A stretch of DNA of 47,567 nucleotides from Porticoccaceae bacterium (lineage in GTDB: Bacteria > Pseudomonadota > Gammaproteobacteria > Pseudomonadales > Porticoccaceae), in the NCBI GenBank assembly GCA_029246925.1, contig JAQWMF010000039.1, positions 1-47,567 of the forward strand. Direction: 5' to 3'. The notes beneath the pieces were generated by a model. It did not search any database and had not been told where the DNA came from. It saw nothing but the letters and a program-made list of their open reading frames with translations. Below are positions 29,484 through 36,427 of this stretch, one piece after another. The first letter of the stretch is position 1; each line of letters opens with the position of its first letter. Position numbers and translations under genes: made by a program.

Positions 29484-29567
29484 CCGATTGCGAAAGCAAT
29501 CAGGGCGCCGAAGCAACGCGACGGCGGGGTAAAACCCCGAGGAGCATCCACAAGATGCTCCGAGTCA
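29484..29567 (+). repeat. T-loop-inserted structured element, copy A (84 bp)
   Basis: The element sits between TTCGA and GTCC of the tRNA-Leu T-arm. It contains three hairpins: GATTGC-GAAA-GCAATC, CGGGGT-AAA-ACCCCG (29525-29539) and GGAGCATC-CACAA-GATGCTCC (29541-29561). It is homologous to copy C at 29859-29932, which occupies the same T-loop position. Confidence 0.85.
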
Positions 29568-29644
29568 GTCCAGCCTCTGGTTATCATAATCACAAAAATA
29601 TAACCCTTTAGACGCCAATTTAACAAAAAAATGTAGATCATGAT

Positions 29645-29672
29645 TTGACCAATTACTGATCGCTGATATAAT
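29645..29672 (+). promoter_or_regulatory. strong sigma70 promoter of tRNA-Leu
   Basis: TTGACC (29645-29650), a 16-bp spacer and TATAAT (29667-29672) end 24 bp before the mature 5' end of the tRNA, leaving a short leader to be removed by RNase P. A decayed copy of the same promoter without the -10 box lies at 29351-29370. Confidence 0.85.
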
Positions 29673-29696
29673 CGCCGCCCTGCTTTTGATAGCAAT

Positions 29697-29783
29697 GCCA
29701 GAGTGGTGAAATTGGTAGACACAGGGGATTCAAAATCCCCCGCCCTTAAAAGCGTGCCGGTTCGAGTCCGGCCTCTGGTACCA
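29697..29783 (+). tRNA. tRNA-Leu (anticodon CAA)
   Basis: This 87-nt gene has encoded CCA. The acceptor stem is GCCAGAG / CTCTGGT and the D-arm contains AAATTGGTAGAC. The anticodon stem-loop GGGGA-TTCAAAA-TCCCC gives anticodon CAA, reading UUG. It has a long type II variable arm and a T-arm GCCGG-TTCGAGT-CCGGC. It is flanked by a strong promoter and a terminator and is the only intact copy of the three tRNA-Leu-related units at this locus. Open frames over it on both strands are translation artefacts. Confidence 0.97.
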
Positions 29784-29790
29784 AACAGTA

Positions 29791-29819
29791 ACACCCGCCT
29801 TTTTAGGTGGGTGTTTTTG
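29791..29819 (+). terminator. rho-independent terminator of tRNA-Leu
   Basis: The stem is ACACCCGCC / GGTGGGTGT (29791-29799 and 29807-29815, one G-T pair) with a 7-nt loop, followed by a T-run. It begins 8 bp after the CCA end of the tRNA. Confidence 0.9.
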
Positions 29820-29840
29820 TTTGTGTTAAGGGCCGGCGAG

Positions 29841-29950
29841 AAGCGGCATTCGGTTCGACTAATTGCGCCAGCAATTAGGGCGCCGCAGGCGGGGTGAAAC
29901 CCCGAAGAGCATCATCAAGATGCTCTCAGTCAGTCCGGCCTCTGGTACCA
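29841..29950 (+). pseudogene. 3' fragment of a further tRNA-Leu copy carrying the T-loop element
   Basis: AAGCGGCATTCGGTTCGA resembles the variable-arm to T-loop part of the tRNA. It is followed by the structured element (29859-29932) and then GTCCGGCCTCTGGTACCA (29933-29950), identical to the 3' end of the intact tRNA. The sequence after CCA (AAACGGACACC) also resembles that after the intact gene (AAACAGTAACACC), so the duplication extends beyond the tRNA. The 5' two-thirds of the tRNA are missing. Confidence 0.8.
29859..29932 (+). repeat. T-loop-inserted structured element, copy C (74 bp)
   Basis: This is homologous to copy A. Its three hairpins are TAATTGC-GCCA-GCAATTA, CGGGGT-GAA-ACCCCG (29890-29904) and AGAGCATC-ATCAA-GATGCTCT (29906-29926). 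Compared with copy A the outer pair of hairpin three changes from G-C to A-T, and one pair of hairpin one changes from G-C to A-T; both changes keep pairing. Nine bases between hairpins one and two are absent. Confidence 0.85.
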
Positions 29951-30061
29951 AACGGACACCATTGATCCGGGGGGGCTTCAATCTTCAGATTATCCTTCTT
30001 TTTTAATAGTTTCCAGTTTAAAATCCTCTTGTTTTTAACAAAAAAACTCGGCAAGATTTTA

Positions 30062-31084
30062 ATGGCTAATTACCTCTTTTACATTTCTCAGAATTATTCC
30101 TTTGAGATCCTGCGCCCGTTGCAACAAGCAATCTGGGCAAGGGGTGATCAATGTGCTTGGTTTGTTGAAGGCAATGAAGTCAGCCTGAAAATCTTTGACA
30201 ACAATGAAACCCAGTTAGCAAACATAGAAGCTGTTATCGACTTCGCACCTCTTGCGGTGTTTGTTCCAGGCAACGTTGTCCCAAACTTTATTCCTGGTCT
30301 TAAAGTTCAAGTATTTCATGGTTTGGAATATAAAAAGAAAGGCCACTTCAGAATCAGAGATTTCTTTGATTTATACTGCACTCAAGGCGAAATCACGACG
30401 AGTAAATTTCAGCACTTAGCGCAGATACATAAAAACTTTCATGTAGTCGAAACTGGCTGGAGCAAATTAGATCCCTTATTTACTACAAGAGCATATTCTG
30501 TAGCAAGCAAATTGCCGGTTATACTGTATGCTCCCACTTTTTCACCGAACCTGACTAGCGCGATAGCGTGTTTTGCAGAAATCAAAAAACTGGTAGCAAC
30601 AGGAAAACACTACTGGCTGGTTAAATTTCACCCGAAAATGAATCCGGAATGGATTGAAATGTATCACCAAATCAAAGCCGACAACTATGAAGTCGTGACT
30701 ATCGATTCTTGTCTTCCACTGCATCAAAGAGCAGATATTTTATTATCCGATACTTCATCGATGGTGGGCGAATTTTTACTTTTAAATAAACCTGTAGTGA
30801 CATTCAAAAACACTGATCCAGGCAACTATTTAATTGATATTGATTCTCCCGCAAATCTCGCAGACTCAATAGCAACAGGATTAACAAAACCAGCTCAACT
30901 GATGCAACAAATAGAAGAATATCAACAAAAACTACACCCTTATAGTGATGGCAGAGCATCACAGCGTATTTTACAAGCCGTTGATAAATTAATTGAAGAA
31001 CCCGTTGAGCTGGCTAAAAAACGTCCCATCAATATTTTTAGATCACTAGCGCTAAAAAGAAAGCTGGGGTATTGGAAGTTATAA
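30062..31084 (+). CDS. CDP-glycerol glycerophosphotransferase-like protein
   Basis: This 340-aa cytosolic or membrane-associated protein resembles the TagB/TagF-type CDP-glycerol glycerophosphotransferase family. It has a GT-B-like C-terminal half with ILYAPTFSPN (near residue 162), VKFHPKMN (near 200) and ILLSDTSSMVGEFLLLNKPVV (near 240), the usual family triad. Such enzymes add glycerol- or ribitol-phosphate or related groups to surface polymers. ATG 30062 (MANYLFYISQNYSFEILRPL) is used; an upstream TTG at 30029 is less likely. It stands alone just downstream of the tRNA-Leu locus and is followed by decayed sequence, so it may be a leftover of an acquired surface-polymer cluster (inference). 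Confidence 0.75.
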   Translation: MANYLFYISQNYSFEILRPLQQAIWARGDQCAWFVEGNEVSLKIFDNNETQLANIEAVIDFAPLAVFVPGNVVPNFIPGLKVQVFHGLEYKKKGHFRIRDFFDLYCTQGEITTSKFQHLAQIHKNFHVVETGWSKLDPLFTTRAYSVASKLPVILYAPTFSPNLTSAIACFAEIKKLVATGKHYWLVKFHPKMNPEWIEMYHQIKADNYEVVTIDSCLPLHQRADILLSDTSSMVGEFLLLNKPVVTFKNTDPGNYLIDIDSPANLADSIATGLTKPAQLMQQIEEYQQKLHPYSDGRASQRILQAVDKLIEEPVELAKKRPINIFRSLALKRKLGYWKL

Positions 31085-31085
31085 A

Positions 31086-31205
31086 ATGAATATATTAATT
31101 CTTTCAGGCGGATCAATGGGGTCAGAGTATGCTGTCCAATTTATTTTCGCCATCATATTAACCCCAGATGAGGAAAGGCTATCTCTTGATCCAGCGATGG
31201 TTTAA
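31086..31205 (+). pseudogene. possible 5' remnant of a gene following the glycerophosphotransferase gene
   Basis: An ATG one base after the preceding stop opens a frame starting MNILILSGGS. This looks like the first beta-strand and glycine loop of a nucleotide-binding protein. After ten codons it meets TGGGGTCAGAGTA, a sequence resembling the ends of short repeat elements found with REP-associated transposases. It then ends at 39 codons with no recognisable domain. TGGGGT (31117-31122) and ACCCCA (31161-31166) can pair. The best reading is a truncated gene or insertion scar; the evidence is thin. Confidence 0.3.
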
Positions 31206-31323
31206 ATGGTTGTATCAAATCCCTTGGGATTGCTTTAGAAAAATAGTAGGTATTATTTTTAATAAAAGTGTATTTGGGATGCTTATTTGTCTACTGTACC
31301 TCGATCTCTCAGAAGAAAGTTAA
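31168..31323 (+). CDS. possible 51-aa aromatic-rich small protein
   Basis: The frame begins ATG AGG AAA at 31168 and stops at 31321-31323. The product MRKGYLLIQRWFKWLYQIPW and so on is rich in Trp, Tyr and Ile, ends with a short hydrophobic helix (FGMLICLLYLDL) and could sit on the membrane. No good ribosome-binding site precedes it, and the surrounding sequence looks decayed. It may be a remnant of a larger gene. Reported at low confidence. Confidence 0.25.
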   Translation: MRKGYLLIQRWFKWLYQIPWDCFRKIVGIIFNKSVFGMLICLLYLDLSEES

Positions 31324-31455
31324 AGATATATATTTACCCGCATCAAAGATGATAGACACATTTACCAGCATATACGCATTTTTTTACCAATTTTAGCGCA
31401 ATAGGTATAAATAATGTAACAGATACCGTCCTACCGCGCGGGACTTATATATGTA
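31324..31455 (+). other. gene-free AT-rich stretch
   Basis: No gene is visible here. The region lies between the decayed 31086-31323 stretch and the end of the lipoprotein gene on the other strand. A GC-rich patch at 31428-31442 (GTCC-TACCGCGC-GGGAC) forms only a weak inverted repeat and has no T-run. Confidence 0.5.
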
Positions 31456-32241
31456 TTACATACGAACATAGGTTTGCGTAACTAACTGCCCACCTAGATT
31501 AAACGACTGTGTCATATGGTTATCATCGATCAGCTTGAAACCAACCTCTGCTGAGTGATCCGAGTAATTATCCCATGATCCAACCATACCGGTTTCGATT
31601 ACCCTTCCTTCGCCTTGAAGGTCAAAAGTTCCAAAGCCAAAATTTCGAACTTTTTGACCCTGATTAAGAGCACTTTGAAGAATAATAAAATGTCCGCCAC
31701 CAATCATCTTAGTTTCGGCAAACTCAGTTAACTCTGAACTATCCGCCTGCCTCTCTTCTAGCGTCCAAAGACCATCAAATGGAGTTGGCTCACCAGGCGC
31801 TCTATCCCAGACTTCAACCATTGTATCCAGAACCCGTCCATCATCATATGTCATACCATGCAAGACCTGATCAAAGCCTATCTCAGTGGGTTCGATGGTG
31901 ATCTTAAAACTCAAGTCAGACAGCGGACCATCATGATTAACCAATGGTTCTTCTACCATCACGCCATTTACCCATGCGGCATTGCCAGCACCCACATCCA
32001 TATCACCCGTAGATTCATTATCAAAGGCGAACATAAACTTGCCTCTGGTATAAATTTTGATTTGATCTCTGAGTAAAACGGAAGTTTCACCCTTTTCAGT
32101 AATTGTTACCTTTGAAAGCAGATAAGCGCCATCTGACAGTTTTTGCATTACATTATTCTCCAGCTGTTGCGATTGCTCATCTGATGAGCAACTTACTAAA
32201 AATACACTTAACAGTATTAAAATTGGGGCATTTAACGTCAT
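31456..32241 (-). CDS. lipoprotein of unknown function
   Basis: This is a 261-aa exported lipoprotein with a short signal peptide and lipobox LVSC (Cys18). The mature part is predicted mainly beta and has two roughly similar halves, each with a GxFxFAF or GHFIILQ strand and a downstream V-x-x-W segment. This gives the impression of a lipocalin-like or small barrel repeat, but no family is assigned. AAGGTG precedes the ATG. It is divergent from the GH16 gene with 427 bp between starts and may share regulation with it (inference). Confidence 0.75.
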   Translation of the reverse strand: MTLNAPILILLSVFLVSCSSDEQSQQLENNVMQKLSDGAYLLSKVTITEKGETSVLLRDQIKIYTRGKFMFAFDNESTGDMDVGAGNAAWVNGVMVEEPLVNHDGPLSDLSFKITIEPTEIGFDQVLHGMTYDDGRVLDTMVEVWDRAPGEPTPFDGLWTLEERQADSSELTEFAETKMIGGGHFIILQSALNQGQKVRNFGFGTFDLQGEGRVIETGMVGSWDNYSDHSAEVGFKLIDDNHMTQSFNLGGQLVTQTYVRM

Positions 32242-32668
32242 CTTATTTCACCTTTATAAAAGATTTACACCAGCCAGTTAATACTTTGTAGGCTCATTAA
32301 AAAATTGGGTTGAAATCTGACAATCTAGTTAAGCACTTTTAGCCCCATAGGTCATAAATTTTTATGCCATTTGACCGCATAATTATGTCGCTTCGACTGA
32401 GACTGCCTAGTTTTTTTATTGCAAAAACAAGCGAGATATTGTGACTTTTATAAGTTGATATAAAACCCGTCAAAATCCATAGTTTACTGGCTTTTTTTCA
32501 TTACACTTTGACAAACAAGGGTGGGTTAATTTAGCTTTTTCTCTACTTGTCTCAAAAAAAGGCTAATCTAACGCGCCAAGCTAGCCAAAATAGCGCCGAA
32601 AAGGGTAAATTCGGGGCTGGAAAAAGAATTCCTATAACATTGTAAAGTTACTTCCTAAGAGGGTGGTC
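32242..32668. promoter_or_regulatory. divergent intergenic control region (lipoprotein / GH16)
   Basis: No gene is visible in 427 bp. For the rightward GH16 gene a -10-like TATAAC lies about 35 bp upstream of the ATG, with a poor -35 17 bp further up. A TTGACA occurs near 32508 without a good partner. An interrupted inverted repeat GGTCATAAA ... TTGACC near 32350-32385 could be an operator. None of these is decisive. Confidence 0.35.
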
Positions 32669-34837
32669 ATGAAATCTATTCTAAAAACTTTTAACGCTGG
32701 CTCAATCAGCAATTTTGCACTGATTGGTATATCGAGTGTATTAATCACAGCTTGTGGTGGCTCAGACTCGGACTCAAACGACCCAAGACGTTTTGATAAA
32801 ACTGGTCCTGAAATGTCTGTTGTCGGCGAAAAAATTGTTGAGCTTGATATTAACGATTCATACGACGATGCTGGCGCTACGGCGCGTGATGTGTGGGACG
32901 TTAATAATTTAGCGGACCAAGATCCAAATACGCCTGCAGTTGAAACTATTGCAACTGCATATTATGAAGTAACTGGCAACTCAGAATCTGCATGTCAAGA
33001 TTTAGCAGAAGGTAATGACTCTTCAGTAACTGCTGTTTCTGAAGTGGACACCTCTCAGGTTAAAACTTTTTGTGCACTTTACACCTCTGAAGATTCAAGC
33101 GGCAATGTCTCGCATGCTTCAAGAACTATCGTAGTAGATGATAGAACTGGGCCAGTCATTACCATTGCCGGATCGAATCCGGTACTTGTAGCCTATAACG
33201 GGAATTTTGAGCTAGCATCTGCTACGGCTTACGATGCTTTTGACGAGGTAACGTCTGAAGTCACAAACATTACAAATCCTGTAAACACTGCCATCCTTGG
33301 CACTTACAGCGTGGAATACACAGCTACTGATGCAGCTGGTAATGAAACCACCGCAACCCTTACTGTTGTTGTAGAACCTTCCTATGCTGATAGTGTTGTT
33401 ATTTTTGAAAATGGAAGCACTACTGCAGCATGGCAACCAGGTCTTAACGGATATGATCAAGGCAACGGCTGGGGTGCTTGCCCTGGCGCAACTGCTTGCC
33501 CAAACCTCGATTTTGGTATAGTAAATGACGCAGAAAGAGGTGATGTAATTTTTGTCACTCACGCAGACAATGATCAAATGGCCGGCTTCTTTGTTGAAAC
33601 AAGCACACCAAATGACCTTCGCGGCGCTGAAGTCAATGGTAAGCTCGAATTCGATATCTGGTCAGAAGCAGGTATTACTGTAAATGTTTCAGCTGACTGT
33701 GTTTATCCCTGTCAAGGCGGCCCTATAAAACTTGAAAATGTGGGTGTCGGCGAATGGCAAACTATTGCTATTCCAGCCACTCAACTGATGACCAGTGGGC
33801 TCAACTCCATTACTATGGAAAATGTAAGTACCTTTAGTATTGCTGCTGACGGTATGAGAGACGCTACCTTCCGCTTGGATAACATTAAATGGTTGTGTGA
33901 ATTTACCTGTACAGGTACTGATCAACCAGATCGTGAATACGAGCCATGGGTCAAAGCAGATGCCTCTATCGGCTATAACGCACCAACCACCTATGCAGGC
34001 TACGATCTTGTTTGGTCTGATGAGTTTGACGGCACTGAAGTTGACACTAATAAGTGGAATCTAATCGATGCTGGCGGCGGTTTCGGTAACTTTGAGCTTC
34101 AATACTATAGTCCTGAAAATGCAAGCGTTGAAAATGATCTTCTAGTAATTGAAGCTGATATTCAAAGAAGCGATGACGCAGATCTTCCTGGCAACGAACT
34201 CTATTCATCAGCCAAGCTAACCACACAGGACCTATTTGAGTTTAAACATGGTCGTGTAGATATTCGTGCTGTAGTTGCCGAAGGTAAAGGTTTCTGGTCT
34301 GCTGGCTGGATGCTAGGTTCTAATGTTGATGCTATTGGCTGGCCATTCTCCGGTGAGGTTGATATCTTCGATACCATCGGTGGTGAGTTAAATGGCGTTC
34401 CTCAAGAAGGCATGATTGTTCACAATGCCTACTGGAACACTGAAGGTCCTAATGCACCTCAGCCATACAATGAATCTTATTACAACCAAAGCAGCTGGGG
34501 CGAAAGACGCATCAATCAAACCAACGAAGGTGTAACCTTCTCTAATCAATTCCACGTATTTAGTGTCGAGTGGGATGAAACTAAGATTAGATTCTTTGTT
34601 GATGGTGTCTATATTTCAGGAAAAGACCTTGCTCTTAACTCTGGAGCGGCTTGTGCTGGCGGATCAGGTCTATCCTGTGTTGGCGAAACATATAATCAAG
34701 ACTTCTTCCTGATTCTAAACGTTGCAGTGGGCGGCGATTGGCCTCAGGCTCCAAATAACTCAACTCAATTCCCGCGCGGAATGCTGGTTGATTATGTTCG
34801 GGTTTATCAAACAGCTGCACAACAAGCAGCTCAGTAA
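32669..34837 (+). CDS. GH16 laminarinase-like lipoprotein with Asp in the catalytic motif
   Basis: This 722-aa surface lipoprotein has lipobox ITAC, then two Ig-like DUF5011-type domains (about 45-235, each starting near TGPxxxxxG) and a jelly-roll carbohydrate-binding domain (about 240-415). The C-terminal glycoside hydrolase family 16 domain covers about 445-715: YDLVWSDEFDGTEVDTNKWN, GRVDIRAVVAEGKGFWSAGW, then GEVDIFDTIGG. GH16 enzymes normally show E-x-D-x-x-E, with the first Glu as nucleophile and the second as acid/base. Here the second is Asp. The family cleaves beta-1,3-glucans such as laminarin. ATG 32669 is chosen for the AGAGGG 9 nt upstream. The gene ends in a strong terminator. 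Confidence 0.88.
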   Translation: MKSILKTFNAGSISNFALIGISSVLITACGGSDSDSNDPRRFDKTGPEMSVVGEKIVELDINDSYDDAGATARDVWDVNNLADQDPNTPAVETIATAYYEVTGNSESACQDLAEGNDSSVTAVSEVDTSQVKTFCALYTSEDSSGNVSHASRTIVVDDRTGPVITIAGSNPVLVAYNGNFELASATAYDAFDEVTSEVTNITNPVNTAILGTYSVEYTATDAAGNETTATLTVVVEPSYADSVVIFENGSTTAAWQPGLNGYDQGNGWGACPGATACPNLDFGIVNDAERGDVIFVTHADNDQMAGFFVETSTPNDLRGAEVNGKLEFDIWSEAGITVNVSADCVYPCQGGPIKLENVGVGEWQTIAIPATQLMTSGLNSITMENVSTFSIAADGMRDATFRLDNIKWLCEFTCTGTDQPDREYEPWVKADASIGYNAPTTYAGYDLVWSDEFDGTEVDTNKWNLIDAGGGFGNFELQYYSPENASVENDLLVIEADIQRSDDADLPGNELYSSAKLTTQDLFEFKHGRVDIRAVVAEGKGFWSAGWMLGSNVDAIGWPFSGEVDIFDTIGGELNGVPQEGMIVHNAYWNTEGPNAPQPYNESYYNQSSWGERRINQTNEGVTFSNQFHVFSVEWDETKIRFFVDGVYISGKDLALNSGAACAGGSGLSCVGETYNQDFFLILNVAVGGDWPQAPNNSTQFPRGMLVDYVRVYQTAAQQAAQ

Positions 34838-34860
34838 TAAAAGTTAAACCTAGTAACAAC

Positions 34861-34894
34861 AAAAAAACCGGCTCTATTAAGAGCCGGTTTTTTT
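34861..34894. terminator. bidirectional rho-independent terminator
   Basis: A7-CCGGCTC and GAGCCGG-T7 flank a 6-nt loop, so the hairpin has a T-run on either strand. It serves both the GH16 gene (plus) and pyrF (minus). Confidence 0.95.
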
Positions 34895-34952
34895 ATATTT
34901 GTTACATTTTTTTGTATAACAAAAGTCGTGAGATCTAATCTAGTATTGAGGG

Positions 34953-35648
34953 CTAAAGAGATTGGTTTATCTTTTGTAACATTTGCATAGGATCTTCAGC
35001 TTGAGTAATGGGCCGACCAATAACTAAATAATCACTACCCCGTTCAATTGCCTGATGTGGCGAAACAATACGTCGTTGATCATCAGAGGCACTATCCGTT
35101 AAACGGATACCTGGAGTAACCAGCTTAAAGTCCTGACCTAGTTCCTGCTTTAAAGCAGATGCCTCTTGAGCAGAACATACTACCCCATCAAGCCCAGATT
35201 CTTGCGTCAACCTAGCCAATGCCATCACCTGATCACCCACTACAGCATTAATACCCATCTGACACAAATCACTATCATCCATACTGGTTAGAACAGTAAC
35301 AGCAATAAGTAGCATATCGCCACCATGTTGCTCTATGGCCTGCTTAGCTACAGTCATCATGCGACCTCCACCAGAGGCATGCACATTAGACATCCACACC
35401 CCAAGATCAGCCGCCGCAAGAATAGCCTTGGCCACTGTATTAGGAATATCGTGAAATTTTAAATCTAAAAATATATCAAAGCCGCGATCGGTCAATGATT
35501 TAACCAGCTGTGGACCAGCGGCTACGAATAATTCTTTACCTACTTTGAGTCGGCATTGATTTGGATTCAGCTGATCGGCAAGAGCCAAGGCTGATGCTGC
35601 ATTATCAAAGTCTAAGGCTACGATAATGCGTGGTTCTGATATCGTCAT
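34953..35648 (-). CDS. pyrF: orotidine 5'-phosphate decarboxylase
   Basis: PyrF converts OMP to UMP in pyrimidine synthesis. The 231-aa product has the catalytic motif [11 protein letters not shown] (Asp/Lys charge relay, near residue 62), [16 protein letters not shown] at the start and VTPGIRL and [10 protein letters not shown] at the phosphate-binding end. It follows lapA with a 3-bp gap and is probably cotranscribed. The usual lapB between lapA and pyrF is absent. Confidence 0.97.
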   Translation of the reverse strand: MTISEPRIIVALDFDNAASALALADQLNPNQCRLKVGKELFVAAGPQLVKSLTDRGFDIFLDLKFHDIPNTVAKAILAAADLGVWMSNVHASGGGRMMTVAKQAIEQHGGDMLLIAVTVLTSMDDSDLCQMGINAVVGDQVMALARLTQESGLDGVVCSAQEASALKQELGQDFKLVTPGIRLTDSASDDQRRIVSPHQAIERGSDYLVIGRPITQAEDPMQMLQKINQSL

Positions 35649-35651
35649 AGA

Positions 35652-35903
35652 TTATTCATCTCTTTGCTTAAAACGTCCGAGTTTACGGCGATAAGTGCCG
35701 ACCATTAGGCTACTAAAAACAATACCTAACAGTGCCCCAAACATTAAAAATAGTATTAACCACAAGCCTAGACTAATTTCTGGGCCATTAAAATAAACAA
35801 AATCGACACTTAGGAGTTGCTTATTATGGAGCGCAAATAAAGCACCCACCAAAGCAACGGCAAATAAAAGGATAATTTTAATAAAAGATCTGATTGCGCC
35901 CAC
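35652..35903 (-). CDS. lapA: LapA-family (DUF1049) inner-membrane protein
   Basis: This is an 83-aa protein with two TM helices (about 8-27 and 43-66) separated by HNKQLLSVDFVYFNGPEISLG. The typical LapA loop, and then a basic tail (TYRRKLGRFKQRDE), follow. LapA works with LapB in control of LPS synthesis in enterobacteria. GTG at 35903 is preferred because GGAG lies at proper spacing; the frame could extend to a TTG at 35924. LapB, normally next in this gene order, is missing. Confidence 0.8.
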   Translation of the reverse strand: MGAIRSFIKIILLFAVALVGALFALHNKQLLSVDFVYFNGPEISLGLWLILFLMFGALLGIVFSSLMVGTYRRKLGRFKQRDE

Positions 35904-35998
35904 TAGGTGCTCCAAAAGAACCAACTTAATTAGCCTATTGTAACCGCTGAAAGGAACACAATAAAATAGTCGATCGACTTAATTTTCAATAAATACAG

Positions 35999-36028
35999 AA
36001 ATGCCGCAAGGAAACCCTCGCGGCATTT
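35999..36028 (-). terminator. probable terminator of rpmE
   Basis: The inverted repeat AAATGCCGC / GCGGCATTT has a 12-nt loop and is followed on the minus strand by a T-rich but interrupted run. It lies about 33 bp after the rpmE stop. Confidence 0.6.
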
Positions 36029-36060
36029 TGTGGCAATCTCAACGATAAGAAATAAGTGTA

Positions 36061-36270
36061 TTACTTCTTACTACCGCCGAAACGCTTATTAAATCTATCA
36101 ATACGACCGCCTGTATCGGCAACTTTCTGCTTACCCGTGTAAAACGGATGGCAAGATGAGCATACATCAATATGTATTCCCTCAGGGCGTGTTGAACCTA
36201 CTTTAATTACATTGCCGCAACTACAGGTTGCTGTCATTTCGTTATAACTTGGGTGAATATCTGCTTTCAT
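36061..36270 (-). CDS. rpmE: 50S ribosomal protein L31
   Basis: This 69-aa zinc-binding form of L31 starts [20 protein letters not shown] and has CSC and CSSC cysteine pairs, then HPFYTGKQK and the basic tail [14 protein letters not shown]. The four cysteines mark the C+ paralogue used under zinc-sufficient conditions. It is divergent from priA, as in many gammaproteobacteria. Confidence 0.97.
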   Translation of the reverse strand: MKADIHPSYNEMTATCSCGNVIKVGSTRPEGIHIDVCSSCHPFYTGKQKVADTGGRIDRFNKRFGGSKK

Positions 36271-36427
36271 CTTTTACTCCAATCTGCAAACCGCCACCTC
36301 AACCTGTTATGCTATAGCTCTTTACAGGCTAAAAACATTAGTACTTCGCAAGGCACGGCAAGCTTTACCAAAAGAGCGCGGATTCTATCAGATAATAAGC
36401 CTCATACAAAAGGAATTCTTTTAAGAT

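Larger units (their letters stand above)
29371..29581 (+). pseudogene. degenerate tRNA-Leu copy with two internal insertions
   Basis: The segment begins GCCAGAGTGGTG exactly like the intact tRNA-Leu at 29697. A 49-bp insertion follows (29383-29431), then D-loop to T-loop sequence nearly identical to the intact gene (29432-29483). An 84-bp insertion (29484-29567) then comes after TTCGA of the T-loop, and finally GTCCAGCCTCTGGT. Five bases of the anticodon stem are missing and the CCA end is lost. The promoter region upstream is also duplicated (TTGACC at 29351-29356), but its -10 box is deleted. The copy cannot give a functional tRNA. Confidence 0.85.

Noticed and set aside
29366-29794. 142-codon open frame on the minus strand over the tRNA-Leu region
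   Set aside because: It is the antisense translation of tRNA-Leu and its degenerate copy (TGTLLRAGDFES appears twice); this peptide is a well-known annotation artefact.
29703-29897. 64-codon open frame on the plus strand starting MVKLVDTGDSKSPALKS
   Set aside because: It is a translation of the tRNA-Leu gene itself plus its terminator, not a protein gene.
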